A stretch of 64,000 bases of DNA from assembly GCA_009823505.1 (NCBI GenBank), contig VZQC01009936.1, forward strand, positions 1,761,630 to 1,825,629, read 5' to 3'. The notes below the pieces were generated by a model. The model was not told the DNA's origin. It worked only from the letters and a program-made list of their open reading frames with translations, and made no database searches. Of this stretch, positions 44,590-57,312 are shown in pieces. Position numbers and translations under genes: made by a program. Each line of letters starts with the position of its first letter. The first letter of the stretch is position 1. The DNA is from Rhizomys pruinosus. Its lineage: Eukaryota; Chordata; Mammalia; Rodentia; Spalacidae.

Positions 44590-44735
44590 GCTATTGGTTT
44601 GAGATAGGTTCTCCCTGCAGCCTCCCCTGTCCTAGAACTCACTATGTAGACCAGGGTAGCCTTGACTCACAGAGATTTGCCTGTCTTTGCCTCCCAACTG
44701 CTGGGAATAAAAGCTTGAGATAACACCCCTGGTAA
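44590..44735 (-). mobile_element. B1 SINE
   Basis: Minus-strand, from 'ggtttgagataggttctccctgc' to 'gggaataaaagcttgag'. Confidence 0.8.
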
Positions 44736-45443
44736 ATCAATATTTTTTTACAAAGTTTGTCTTATTTATCTTTAAATTTAAAAAGAAAGTACTTGACAAA
44801 CTTATAGATGCTCCAACAGTTTTAACTGCAAGGTGGAATCCTCTTGCCCACAAAAGGCTGAGAATAGAACACAGAATTGGGAATGCAGCACAAGGGGACA
44901 CTAGTGTAGATTTCTGTTTGTGCCCATAAGAGTGAGAGAAGCAGGCACGGGGTTTCAGGTTGTAGTAGTAACCAGCTGTGTTTATAGGAGTTTATTTAAG
45001 GCCTGTTGAGCAGAGAATGACTGAATTTCAGATCCCTTCCTCCACCTCCCAAGGGCTAGGATTACAGCTGTGCACATACTCCCAGTGTACATGTGCTGGG
45101 GTGGAACCCAGGGCTTCCTGCATGCTAGCAAGCACTCTTTCCTCTAAGCTGGTCTCCAGTCCACACTGGCTGGGATTTTAAGGCTCCTTCCTTCCACAAA
45201 GCCCAAGTGGTGTTGTCATGCTGGTGCTGCTATATTTCCTGGCTGAACTTCCATAGTCTGAGGGGGCTGAGGAGGACAGTGGTTGGTCACGGAGCCCTCA
45301 TAGATTGCAGGATGGAGGTGACCCACGAGATGGAGAACCTCCACAGCTGGAGGACGGGATGGGCAGATGGAGGATTTGCCAGAGATTTCCCTATGGAGGC
45401 CACCAAGGAAATGAGAGAGAATCTGGGCATGGAGGTGCATCCT
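44736..45443. other. Anonymous sequence, possible antisense relic exon at its end
   Basis: No repeat was recognised over most of it; a SINE-like remnant is at 45035-45160. On the minus strand 45290-45430 one frame reads 'RFSLISLVASIGKSLANPP', helical in character, before a stop. Evidence for a gene is weak. Confidence 0.3.
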
Positions 45444-45550
45444 GTACAGTCTGGACTAGGGAGGCAGAGGCAGGAAGATTAGGGCAATCTGAGTCCAGCC
45501 TGGTCTGCATAGGAGTTCCACGCCAGCCAGGGTATGTAGTGAGAATGCCC
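45444..45550 (+). mobile_element. B1 SINE, 5'-truncated
   Basis: 'gggaggcagaggcaggaagatt' to 'ccagccagggtatgtagtgag'. Confidence 0.65.
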
Positions 45551-45663
45551 CCCACATGAGAGGGGCTCTCCCTTGATCCTAGAGCTCTGGGCTCTGGTTC
45601 TGTTCTCTCTGTCTGCTCATGGTCCCTTGGTCTCACAGTGAATCTGCCACCATGGACACTCAC

Positions 45664-45738
45664 CTTCTTAAAGAATGTCTCTGCAGCCTGCATGATGGGC
45701 AAGAAGATAGAAATCCATTGCTCTGTCTGTCCATCTGT
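45664..45738 (-). other. Candidate exon, 25 codons
   Basis: A minus-strand segment of exactly 75 bases, bounded by an acceptor-like 'cactgcgcacag' and donor GTGAGT. It is open in phase 0 and reads like a helical peptide ('WISIFLPIMQAAETFFKK'). The splice sites, length and amphipathic peptide suggest a real or decayed exon of an unidentified gene, but no partner exon could be joined with confidence. Confidence 0.3.
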
Positions 45739-45906
45739 CTGTGCGCAGTGGCAATCATCCAGGTTCCTCCACCAGGTAGATATGATGTCCTGGACCTGTC
45801 TCGGTATGGGGAGGGGGAGGGGACTGCCAGCCTTGCTGCCAGTCCTCTGGAGAGTTCTTCCCCCACCCTCCATAGACTCTTTCACCTATTAAAAGCAGGA
45901 ACTTGG

Positions 45907-46065
45907 GCCTGGCATGATGGCTCACGCTTTTAATCCTAGCACTTGTTAGGCAGAGGTAGGCGGATCTCTGTGAGTTCAAGGCCAGCCTGGTCTACAGAGT
46001 GAGTTCCAGGCCAGCTGGAGCTACAGGGAGACCCTGTCTCGAAAAGGCAAAAAAAAAGAAAAACA
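45907..46065 (+). mobile_element. B1 SINE with 16-base target duplication
   Basis: Complete B1 with an A-rich tail, flanked by identical AAAAGCAGGAACTTGG at 45891-45906 and 46066-46081. A recent insertion by the standards of this window. Confidence 0.95.
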
Positions 46066-46081
46066 AAAAGCAGGAACTTGG

Positions 46082-46524
46082 TTAAGTCACAGAAAAGAAT
46101 TTCAGGATGAGTCAGAGTCAGCAAAGTCAGTGAGATTATTAAGTATGTAGACAGAGAGACATGTAAGAAAGGATGGTACATACCAAAGACATGCAAGAAT
46201 GGACAGTGCATACCAAAGACATGGGCAGGTTTCTCAAGAGAGAGAGTCACAAAGATGTGTTTTTATAATGGCTGCACATAAGATTTTGTGATTTTTTTCT
46301 AAGTTAAGTTGCTGAAAGGATGCAGTTTAAAATAGGTTTAAAGATTAATCAAAGTTTACAAATACATGCTGCAGTATATATTTTACTCTAAGAATTTTTT
46401 TGTTAGTGAAATAGAAGGTGGTTTTATGAGGTGCACTGGTCGGGGATGAGAGAGGAGTGCAGACATGGTTAAAGACAGGTAGACACAATTAATCATGTTG
46501 GCCTAAAGAAAGCTTTGTATCATT
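46082..46524. other. Anonymous sequence
   Basis: No gene or repeat recognised apart from a short doubled phrase 'acataccaaagacatg' at 46178 and 46208. Confidence 0.4.
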
Positions 46525-46680
46525 TTAGATTTTTTGAGACAGGGACACTCTGTAACCCTAACTTGCCTGGAATGTGTTATATAGACCAGGCTGGCCTCCA
46601 TCCCACAGATTTGCCTGCCTCATCCTCCTAAATGCTGGGATTAAAGGTGTGCCTTGCCATATCCTGCATAGCTGGTTGTT
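46525..46680 (-). mobile_element. B1 SINE
   Basis: Diverged minus-strand copy ('ttttttgagacagggacactc' to 'gctgggattaaaggtgtgcc'). Confidence 0.8.
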
Positions 46681-47118
46681 TTTAGCATCCTTATCTGAGA
46701 AGCTGTGAGAAAGACAAGGGATATCTCTGTGGACAACTTTGTCTTTATCAGTCATTGAAATGTCTGACTCCCTCAATTTCTGGAGAGGAAGCTTCCTTCT
46801 CTTCCCACATTTTCTTTCTCTCCTGCTTCAGTATCACCAAGACCAGCACCACATAATGTGGTGATGGCATTGTCCTTTAGGTCCAGATAAAATGTGGTGG
46901 AAGCTGGCTTGAGAAGCTGAGCTACCGTGGATCTTGGATTCTGGGAAGTGGTCTTTACCGTTCTGATCAGCTGTTAGGTGCGGATCAGTACGGATCTCAT
47001 CCCTCTGACTGGACACTCCTGGCTTCTCTATCCTCATGCCAATGCACTGTTTCCTCTGATTTAGATTGCTCTTGCAGAGGACCTCATTGGATTCTAGCAC
47101 CCACATGTCACCTAAGAA
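46681..47118. other. Anonymous sequence ending in a B2 fragment
   Basis: The 90-codon minus-strand frame 46834-47106 overlaps a B2 fragment (47070-47118) and shows no known domain. No splice or promoter signals were seen. Confidence 0.35.
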
Positions 47119-47119
47119 C

Positions 47120-47262
47120 CCCCTTTAAGCCGGACATGGTGGTGCGTGCCTTTATTCCTAGCACTCTGGAGGCAGAGGCAGGTGGATCTCTGTGAGTTCA
47201 GGACCAGCCTGGGCTGTGAGTTCCAGGCCAGCTGGGGCTATGGGGAGACCCGGTCTCAAAAA
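47120..47262 (+). mobile_element. B1 SINE
   Basis: Runs from 'agccggacatggtggtgcgtgcc' to 'gacccggtctcaaaaag'. Its tail continues as (AAAT)n at 47264-47308. Confidence 0.9.
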
Positions 47263-47268
47263 GACAAA

Positions 47269-47307
<39 letters not shown>

Positions 47308-47391
47308 GATAAAAGACAGACCAGCATCATACACCTGGATAGGCAGGCTGTATTCTAAGAGGAGACAGGTCTCATTACAAATAAAATCTGT

Positions 47392-47540
47392 CTGGGCATG
47401 GTGGCACACACCTTTAATCCCAGCACTTGGGAGGCAGAGCCAGGCAGAACTTTGGGAGTTCAAGGCCAGCATGGTCTACATAGCAAGACCCAGGCTAGCT
47501 AGGGCTATTACAGGGAAATCCGGACTCAAAATGCCAAACC
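47392..47540 (+). mobile_element. B1 SINE
   Basis: Runs from 'ctgggcatggtggcacacacc' to 'aaatccggactcaaaatgcc', followed by a short (CA)n at 47545-47561. Confidence 0.85.
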
Positions 47541-47564
47541 CCCCACACACACACACACAAGGAA

Positions 47565-47835
47565 AATCTCCCAACTGCTTTGGACAAAGCCCCCTGAGCT
47601 TTTGTCCCAAGCAGTTGGGAGTGATGCAATTTGGAAAACAACAACAAACAACAGAAAGGACTGCATCAAGAACTGAATGAAACAGTGAACTTCTGCTTAA
47701 ACAGTCAATTCCTCATGGAGAATATTGAGAAAGATGAGAAAGAGATGAAAAAGCATGTTTTGCAGAATGCAGAGCTCTGCCAGGGGGAATGCTGGGCAGG
47801 ACACGGGTCTAGATTTGTTTAAAAAAAATAAAAGA
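47565..47835 (+). mobile_element. L1 3'-end fragment
   Basis: 5'-truncated L1 3' UTR ('gagcttttgtcccaagcagttgg', 'ggcaggacacgggtctagattt') with an A-rich end. It abuts the next L1's 5' end. Confidence 0.8.
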
Positions 47836-49023
47836 TCCTCTGGTCCTGCGCAGGGGTCAGGAGCAGCCTGCCACTGCTCCAGGCAGGTACTGGGGCATGG
47901 GCTAAGTCAGGAATACCCCCCCCAACAACTGGAATTGAGGAGATAGTATCCAGTGGATTAAAAGAACATTCAGAACAGGAAACGAAGAGACTTCCAGTAT
48001 CCAATATATAAACAAAAGTGAAAGCCTGAAACCTAGACAAGTCAACACTCCATAAACAAGGAGGAGGAAGGAAGAAAAATAAAAGCATTGGAAGGAGGCA
48101 AGCAAAATAAAACAAGCTTTCACCTTCAACACACTGAAAAGGATTTGGGATTGAACTCACAAAAGGGAAACCACTCCAGGGACGAAACAAAGAGACAACA
48201 TGGGAAAGTGCAGGAAAATTGCCACCAAGCTCTACCAACCCGGGTAGGAGACAGCTACAATCGGATCCCCCTGGAGAGGTACCCCAGAAACAGTACCTTA
48301 GAGAGCTAATTGCAGACCTATGCAGAGAATATTAAAGAACATAAAGAAGAATTCAAGAGAACTAAAGAGAGAGAATGAAAAACTCAAAAAGGACCTAGAG
48401 GGATACAATGAACAAACTAAAGGAAGAATTCAAGAGAAAAGTAAGAGAGAGATGAAAAACTCAAAAAGGACCTAGAGGAATACAATGAACAAACTAAAGG
48501 AAGAGAACTGACAAACTCCAGAAAGAACGAGAGAGAGAAAAAAAAAACACCCTTAAGAAGTAGAAACACTGAAAAGGAAAGCCAACCAACGAAGTAAGGA
48601 GCACGAAGAGAGAGGTTGAGAAACTCATAAAGGGAATGGATATATTAAGAAATCATAGGATGATAAATGAAAAAGGAAATAGAACACTTATCCAACCAGG
48701 TAGAAAGGAAAGGAAAAAGGGCCTCAGAAAATAGATGGGAGGAAGCAGAACAAAGAATATCAGATCTGGAAGATAACCAGAGCAACTAAAAAGCTCAAAT
48801 AAAGAATATGAAAATTTAAAATACACAAAACACGAACAACCAGGAAATATGGGACACTATGAAAAGATCAACCTCCGCTCATAGCAATAGAAGGAGGAAA
48901 GAACCAAGCAGATCTACAAAGAGAATAGTATTGATCAGACTTCAAAAGAATAATAGATAAAACTTCCCCAAACTAAAAGTAGACAAACCCCTTCAAATAC
49001 CAAGAAGCACATAGGACTCCAAT

Positions 49024-49212
49024 ATGACAAGATCAGAAAAGGAACTCCCCACGCCACATCATAGTCATAATGCTAGATGCCCAAAACAAAGATCTGAAGG
49101 CCACAGAAGAAACAAGTCACATACAAAGGGAAAACCCATCAGAATTACAACTGACTTTTCGGCTCAAACCATGAAAGCAAGAAGAATATGGAGCAAAGTA
49201 TTCCAGTGTTAA
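49024..49212 (+). pseudogene. L1 ORF1 C-terminal-domain fragment
   Basis: 62 codons including 'GKPIRITTDFSAQTMKARR', part of the ORF1 RNA-binding region. The frame continues in another phase to a 'CQPRILYLAKMS' stretch near 49225. Confidence 0.7.
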
Positions 49213-50400
49213 AGGACTATGGCTGCCAACCCAGAATACTTTACCTAGCAAAAATGTCAATTACATGTTGAGAGAGAGAAGAATCTTCCAGACAAAAACA
49301 AGATGATAGAATACATGTCTGGAAAACCAACTCTCCAGAAAAATCTTGAAAGCAATTCAAAGGGCAGAAGAGAGGAGCAATTATCCTCAAGCACCTAGGC
49401 AAAGAAACTAATAAAAATATAAAACATAGGAGTAGAATCAGAGACTTAAAAGTCCAAATGGATAATAAGGTGAAAGGAACAACATCCATCTTTCCAATTA
49501 TTAACCTTTAAATATTAATGGGCTGAACCCCCAATCAAAAGGCATAGGACTGGGAATGGATTAGGAAACAAAATCCATCTATATGCTGTCTGCAAAAAAC
49601 CCATCTCAATTTCAAGGACAGGCACCAACTTAAGGTGAAGGGAGTATGGAAGAGAGTATTCCAAGCAATGGTACCAAAAAGAAGCAGGTGTTGCTATTCT
49701 TATACAGACAAAATAGACTTCAAAGCAAAAGAAATCAAAAGAGACAAAGAGCGGTCATTATATCTTCAATAAAGGAACAATCGACATGAAGATCTCACAA
49801 TCAATGAATATATATGCACCAAATGCCGCGCACCAACCCTTGTAAAGACAACTCTTCAGGATTTCAAGGCTCAATTAACCCCAGCACACTAAATAGTAGG
49901 GGACTTCAAATACCCCACTAAAGGCCTTTGACAGATCAACAGGACAAAGATAAACAGAGAGACATCTGAACTGAATGAATGATACAATACACCAATGGAC
50001 CTCACAGACATCTATCGAATTATTCACCCAAACACCAGAGAAATACACTTTCTACTCAGCCCCCATGGAACATTCTCCAAAATAGATCATATATGGGACA
50101 CAGGGAAAAACTCAACAATATAAAAAGTTTGAAATTATTCCATGCATTTTTCAGACCACAGTGCAATAAAACTCAATATCAACACCAGGATAAACCCCTC
50201 AACTACAAGAACACATGGAGACTAAACAACACTCTCTGGAATAATGAATGGGTCAAGCGAAGAAAATAAAGAAATAAAAACATTCCTGGGAACTGAATGA
50301 CAATGATAATACAATGCAGCAAACCTATGGGACACCTTAAAAGTAGTCCTAAGAGGAAAAAGTTTATAGACCCTAAGTGCCTATATTAAAAAAGAGGAAA

Positions 50401-50568
50401 GAGCAGGTGTGGTGGCAACGCCTTTAATCCTAGCACTTGGGAGGCAGAGGCAGGCGGATCTTTGTGAGTCAAAGCCAGCCTGGGTCTACAGAGTGAGTTC
50501 CAGGACAGCTGGGAATCTACAGGGGAGCCTGGTCTCAAAAAGACCAAAAAAAAAAAAAAAAAAAAAAA
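50401..50568 (+). mobile_element. B1 SINE inside L1 ORF2
   Basis: Complete B1 with a 25-base poly(A), inserted in the endonuclease-RT linker after 'gaaagagca'. Fragment C breaks off at nearly the same base (25545). Confidence 0.9.
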
Positions 50569-53500
50569 ACACAACGTGAACGATCTAACACTCAGCTAAA
50601 AGTACTTGAGAGAAAACAACACAATGAACCCTAAACGGCAGCAGACAAGAAGAAATAACAAAAAATCAGAGGCACAGATCAATGAAACTAGAAACAAAGA
50701 AAACCATACAAAAATCCATGAATCCAAAAGCTGGTTCTTTGAGAAAAATAAACAAGATAGACAGACCTCTAGCCCAAGCTTTAACCAAAAGAAAGAAGGA
50801 ACAACTCCAAATCAATAGAATATGATGAAAGGGGAAATATCACAACAGATAATGAAAAGATCCAGACAATCATATGGAATTACTTTAAAAAACCTATACT
50901 CTACTAAGTTTGAAAACCTAGAAGAAATGGATGAATATCTCGAATCTTGGGAATCACCAAAGCTCAACACAAGAAGAGATCGACAGCTTAAATAGACCAA
51001 TTAATATGTGAAGAAATTGAAGATGTTTAATAAGCAGCCTCCCAACCAAAAAATGCCCAGGCCCAGATGGTTTCACCGCAGAATTCTATAAACTATTTCA
51101 AAAAGAATTACAATCATAATATTCAAGTTGTTTAGAAGGACTACAAATGGAGGGAGTTCTCCCAGATTCCTTCTATGAAGCCCAGCATCACTCTAATACC
51201 AAAACCAGGCAAAGATGCAACCAAAAAGGAGAACTATTGACCCATCTCCCTAATGAACACAGATTCAAAATTCTAAAATAGGATACTGGCAAATCGCATA
51301 CGGACCCACATCAAGAAGATCATCCACCATGACCAAGTTGGGTTCATACCAGAGATGCAGGGATGGTTTCAACATACAAAAATCAACAAATATCATCAAG
51401 CATATAAAGGACTGACAAGACAAAAACCACCACCATCATCTCAACTTGACGTGCACGTGCGGAAAGCCTTTGACAAAATCCAGCATCCTTTCCACTGTTT
51501 AAAGTCCTGGAAGAGAATTGGTATTGGAGGGATCATACCTTAAGGTAATCAAAGCCATATAGAGGAAACCCACAGCCAATATCATCCTAAATTGGGCAAA
51601 GACAGACAAGCACTTCCCCTTAAGGGTAGGTACTCGGCAAGGCTGCCCATCACCACTCCTTTTCCAACATCGTGCTTGAATCCCTTGTAGGGCAATAAGG
51701 CAAGAAAAGGAAATTAAGGAGTTCTAATTAAAAAGAGGAAGTCAAGCTATCTCCTTTTTGGCTGATGATATGATTGTCTACCTAAGGGATATGCTAAAGA
51801 ACTCCACCAGAAAAACTCCTAGAAACAATTAGGAGTTTCATAAAGTGGCAGGATACAACAAATTTAAACCTAAAAAATTCGGTAGCCTTTCTCTATACCA
51901 ACAGTAGGCAACCGAAGAAGGAATACAAGGAGAACTTCCCACCTCACAATAGCCTCCAAAAACATAAAAAATACCTAGGAACAAACAACTAACCCCAAAA
52001 CACACCAAATATCTCTACAACACAAAACTTTAAACCCTCTGAAGGAGGGAAATTAGAAGACATCAGAAGATGGACAAAACCTCACATGCTCAATGGATTG
52101 GGAAAAAAGTACACATATATAAACAATGTCTTCACTAAACTTTATAACACGTTTATCATCCAAATCAAATCATCACCCAAGAGCTTCTTCACAGCGTTGG
52201 AAAAAAAATCCTCAATTTCATTTGGAAAAACAAACAGACCCCGAATAGCCAAAGCAACTCTGGGCAAAAGAGCAATACAGGGGGATCGCTCTTACCAGAT
52301 CAAAACAAATATATAAAGCCATAAAAATAAAAAAAAAAAAAAAACAAAATGAAATAAAAACTGAAGATCCAAAACCTGAGCACATACCAATTTCAGACCA
52401 TCCTCATATTTGATAAGGAGGCCAAGAAGAACACATTGGGGAAAGACAGGCATCACTTCAACAAGTGGTGTTGCGCAAAACTGGATCACCACCTGTTGGA
52501 AGAATGAAATTTAAACCCCTACCCTCTCACCCTCGTTACAAAAGTCAATTCCAGATGGATTACAAAGACCTCAATAGTGAAAATCCAAAACTCTGGAGGT
52601 GATAGAGAGAAACTTGGCAGCAGACTACAAGACATGGTGTAGGAAAGACTTCTTAAATCAGACAGCAGCTGCACAAGGAAATCAAGATCATCAATTGACA
52701 AATGGGACCTCTCATAAACTCAAAAGCCTTCTGTACATCAAAGGAAACAATAAAGGAAAGTGGAAAGAAAACCCACAGAAATGGGAGACCTTCACAGCCA
52801 GATACATCCGACAAAGCATTAATTTCCAGAGTATACAAGCTACTCACAAAAAACAAAGAAGAAAGAAAAACAAATGACAATCACTCCAAAAGATGGAGCA
52901 AAGATCTGAACAGAGACTTCACAGAGGAGGAATTAGAGATGGCTGAGAAACATCTTAAGAAGTGTTCACACATCACCTAATAATTAAGGAAATGCAAATT
53001 TAAACAACCACCGTAAGATATCATCTTCTCCAGTAGAGCACTGCTAGGATCAAGAAAACATATGATGCCAACGTGCCTGGAGAGGGATTGTGGGGAAAGG
53101 GGAACACCACCATCTTGGTGTGGAATCGGTAAACTTGTCTGCCAGCCCACTATAGAAACCAGTGGAGAACCTATAGAAGGACCTCCAAACTGATCCTGCC
53201 ACATTCATGACCCCCAGTACATACCCCACTCCTGGATATATCCCCACCAGACTCATCCTACTGCAGGCTAAGCACAGAACATCTATTTATTGTCGCGCTC
53301 TGTTCACAATAGCAAAAACCTGGAACCAACCCCATGCCCCTCAAACTGGACGAGTGATTAGACGAAACATGTGACTCAAAGTCAACGACAACAATAGGTA
53401 CATTTCATGCAATGGTAAAGAAAGACACAACATCCATGAACTTTGCAGAAATGGATGGAGCTAAAGACATACATGTTAAGTGAAGTAACACAGCTCCCAG

Positions 53501-53692
53501 AAAAACAAAATGACCAAATGGTATCCTCTCTTTTCTTGGATGCTAGTACCAACTAACCCAGTTATACATATTTCTGTGGAGAGGCGATGCATATTAAAAA
53601 GAACCAACAACAGAAAAGATTGCATCAGAAAACTGACTGAAATGGTGAATCCAGGAAAGGGTGGAGGAGTGGAGGAGAGGAACACGGGCTGT

Positions 53693-55985
53693 ATATTCGA
53701 TTGGCTTTTTGCAATTTAGTGACGTGAGTCAACAAGTATCCAGTTTTCCAGACTCTGTCCACAGGATACAGGTGTTTTAGGACTTAGTAAAAGTAAATAT
53801 GTGTATATTAAAAACATTGGTTAAAGGCTGATAAAACGGTAATGCATCTGAGTTAAGTGATATAAATTGCCGTTTCCACATTAGCTTTAATTAAAACTGA
53901 ACAAACTATAACATACTTGGATTGGCATAAACAAATGTTCTCTATAAATTTGGCTGTCATATAGTATCACCTGGTAGCAATCTCTTTCACCTAGGATGAT
54001 TTAATTAAAAATAAACTTTGTTTCCCAAGTTATCACAAACAGTAACCCAAAACAGCATGGTGAACTTGATGAAATCTGTGCCTTGATTCCCCCCTATAGG
54101 TATGTATATACAACTGCCTTTTTGAGATCATGGGTCAAAAATAAAAACTAAAAAATAAAAAGGGGATATAGATAGATAAAAATTTTTGTAAAAAAACCTT
54201 TGCAATCCAAATCTTAAAACTAACTTACAGGAAAGGATTTGTATGTCTCCAACCACAGGACCAGAGTATGCACCAACTTAAGGTCTGAGAAAGAAAATGC
54301 ACTCTTTGCAGTGAGTAGGTGTACCAGAAAAGTGCCAGCAAAGGATTACGCACTCCTCTGGCATGAAGGGAAGAAATGCCTCAGATTGCTGCAGACATCA
54401 GGCCTCTCTGTGGATCCTCATCAGTACAACTCTTTTTTAAATGAAATCCTAACGAAGCTTACCTTCTAGGTCCCGCAAAGAATTTTAATACAAGAGACTT
54501 TCTTAACTCCCCCCCCTAGAGGAGAATAATGGATGTATGAATTGAGGTCGTTCTCCAGCTGTAGATTGGAGCCAGCTGTTATAGAGGCTATTCTCTTGTA
54601 AAATCGGTAAAACTGGCTTTCTTTAATTGACTATAGACATAGGACTGTGAAAAGGATTATTCTCTATTCAGAACCAAAATGCTAAAGTCTCCTTAAGCTA
54701 TGCACTTAAGCAAAATATATTAATACCAAGCTCTGACATCACAATGGATTATTCTACCCAAGGAGATGTTGCCAGGGGATCCAAGCCCACCAAAAAGGTA
54801 AAGGCTCCTCTCTCCAAACTGGGATGATATCTGCAGGAAGAGAGGCTATAATGCCCTTGCTGTGAAGAAAACCTGATAAAATGGGAAAGATGTATGGAGA
54901 CCACACCTTACAAGTATACAGATGGTCTCTGGAATGCCACGAGAGTGTTACCAAAGGCCACTAAACCAATAAGCAAATATTGGTCTCCTTGAGTCAAGCA
55001 AGACTCCTCCGTCAGCACCAGCTACACCTCACCTGCCTGGAAATACTGTGCTGCAAGCAGTGGCAGCCATATGTCTGTATATCCAATCTAATTGGCTATT
55101 AGCTCTCTCTCCTTGGAGGAATAACCCACAGCTGATGCCACAAGCTTACCTCCTCTAATGGTTAGGAGATTGTTATAAACCACAGGAGACCTGTCATACT
55201 TAACAGAAGAAAATGTAATTCATGAATTAACATTCATCCAAAACATCTGTGTCTAAACCAAAGTAACCTACCATAACATTAGTTACTGTTTAAATACCTA
55301 TTTCTAATTGCGTGTGCTTCATTAGTAGGCATAAAAGGCATAATGAGCGGCCGGGCATGGTGCGCATGCCTTTAAATCCTAGCACTTGGGAGGCAGAGAC
55401 AGGTGGATCTTTGTGAGTTCAAGGCCAGCCTGTCTACAGATAATTTCCAGGACAGCTGGAATACAGGGCAGACCCTGTCTCAAAAAGACCAAAAAAAAAA
55501 AAAAAGGTATATCATATACTTGTCTAAAATACCTATATATCTAATGTGTGTGCTTCATTAGCTAGGATTGAACAGGTTATGCCTGGACAAAGCTGTCAGC
55601 CCATGAAAGAAAACAGCACGAATTGACTAGAGACCAAGGCACCAACAACTCCAGAGAAAGTAGCCTGTTATTGCTTCTCATCCACCTGTGCCCCTTTCCT
55701 AAGCCTAGGGAACAATCCGAGGAAGAGGGGGCGTGGTAGAATGTAAGGGCTGCAATTGGGGCGAATGGTGAAACTACAATAATATAGACTGGACACTCAT
55801 TTGATCAACTTGATTGAACATACAAGCCCCCCCTGCTGGATGGTGGGACCCATGAGCTGTGTGGGTTTGGGCAGAACTGCTTGCAAATTGGTTTTACATG
55901 AAGGATGCTTGTACTCACAAATTATCACTTATTGTTAAAAAAAAAAAATGAAAAAAAATAAAAATAAAAATAAAGATCCGAAAAA
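53693..55985 (+). mobile_element. Poly(A)-element module, copy 4 (longest), after L1 F
   Basis: Begins where the usual L1 3' UTR ending ('gaacacggg') would run into its poly(A), and continues about 2.3 kb to 'ttacatgaaggatgcttgtactc' and an A-rich tail (55935-55985). A B1 (55350-55506) is inserted, with about 40 bases around it present twice. Short frames (54239-54469 plus, 54754-54954 minus) are not shared as proteins. Either this L1 lineage has an extended 3' UTR or it carries a transduced 3' flank. Confidence 0.65.
55350..55506 (+). mobile_element. B1 SINE in the module
   Basis: Runs from 'cggccgggcatggtgcgcatgcc' to 'gaccctgtctcaaaaag' plus poly(A). Confidence 0.9.
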
Positions 55986-57156
55986 AAAATCTGATGATTT
56001 ATTTTCAAAGGGGACTTGGGGCAGCTTATGTCCAACTACAAATGAACAGAAAACACTCGACCCCTGCCAACAGCTGCCAGTCTAGCCATTACTGCACCCA
56101 TACTCTGCTGAGCTCCTTCTCAACATACCCTATCCGGAAGTTTACAGTAGAAAATTGCTAAGAGCCACCAAGCTTGCCTGACACATCATGCACCTAAAAC
56201 ACTTTAAACTAAATAGAACATAAAACACTGTGGTGAGCCAGGCATGGTTTTTGTTCAGAAAAAGACAAATATGAGGAGCAGAGGGAAAGATGAGACCTCC
56301 ATGGCAAGTAAGACTGCACCCTTGTGATCACTGAAGGACGGAGAGAGGGGTCTGCGCACTTCCCTACAATGCTCAAGGACCTGGGTTCAATCCCTAGCAC
56401 CACAAAAAGGTGAGGGGATGAAATGTGCAGTGTGATGTAAGACACACAGAGACTCTGCCCTGGGCCTGTGCTGTCCTGACAGACAGTGAGAGGAGAAGCT
56501 TCTGCTGCAGCGCTGTCTGTGGGAAAGGGAGGCCCAGGAATGTCCAATGAAAAGACCGCCAGGATCCAAACCCATCTGTCATGTCTACACTTAGAGTTAT
56601 ACCATGAGAGTCAACAAGCGTCCAAACACTGAGAATGAGGGAGGGGCAGGGGGAGGATGCCTAAAGTACTAGGTCTTAGCTGTGCAACTGATGCTACTGA
56701 AGTAATGATGTACTGAGTAAGTTAAAGCAAGACTCTGTGAGGATGGCTTTACACAGTAGAAGCAGGAGGTGGGAAATTATTGTTAAAAGCTACAAAATTT
56801 TAGTTACACAAAATGAGCAAACCCTGAAATCACAATGTACAACATGGTAGCCATAATGAATAATTTTGTAGGGTATTTTTGAATCCTTCTATGAGGGTTG
56901 ATTTTAAATGCTTTCACCAAAAATTAAGAAAATGGCAACAAAGTTACATAGTGACTGACTGATTGATTAAGATTTTTTGACCAGAGACCTCAGAACTTAC
57001 CTTTGCATCTCTCTAAGTATAGTCTGATATTTGATAATGTAAAGTTTAAGGAAACTTTAGAAATCTTAATTAGCTTAAATGACAACTGTTTGTGTATAGT
57101 TTTAATATTTTTGTTTGATTTCAAAACATGTTTAATAAAACTTGTGAAATTAAAAA
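55986..57156. other. Anonymous sequence with an ID fragment
   Basis: An ID-like piece ('ctcaaggacctgggttcaatccctagcacc') lies at 56350-56408. The overlapping minus-strand frames at 56209-56582 include it and look incidental. The remainder is AT-rich with no gene seen. Confidence 0.45.
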
Positions 57157-57312
57157 AAAGTCACATGATGCCATGCATGGTAGAACATGCCTTTAATGTC
57201 AGCACTCAAGTGGCAGAGGCTGTCTGACCTCTGTGAAATTGACTCCATTCTGATCTACATAGCAAGTTCCACCTAAGGAGTTGCCACAGGAAGACCCTTC
57301 TCAAAAAAGAAT
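57157..57312 (+). mobile_element. Old B1 SINE
   Basis: Diverged, from 'gccatgcatggtagaacatgcc' to 'gaagacccttctcaaaaaag'. Confidence 0.75.

Larger units (their letters stand above)
47836..53692 (+). mobile_element. L1 fragment F: nearly full-length, inactive
   Basis: The longest L1 here. It has a GC-moderate 5' end (47845-47990), ORF1 from about 48190 with the coiled-coil region and a C-terminal domain part (49024-49260, 'KGKPIRITTDFSAQTMKARR'), ORF2 endonuclease from about 49500, RT core about 51050-51830 (ADDMIVYLR preserved at about 51760), C-terminal region to about 53550, and a short 3' UTR. A B1 lies at 50401-50568. Dozens of single-base indels break both ORFs, so it could not mobilise itself. 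Confidence 0.9.

Noticed and set aside
45391..45885. 164-codon minus-strand frame
   Set aside because: It includes a truncated B1 and crosses the candidate exon's donor; only the 75-base segment is kept as a weak exon candidate.
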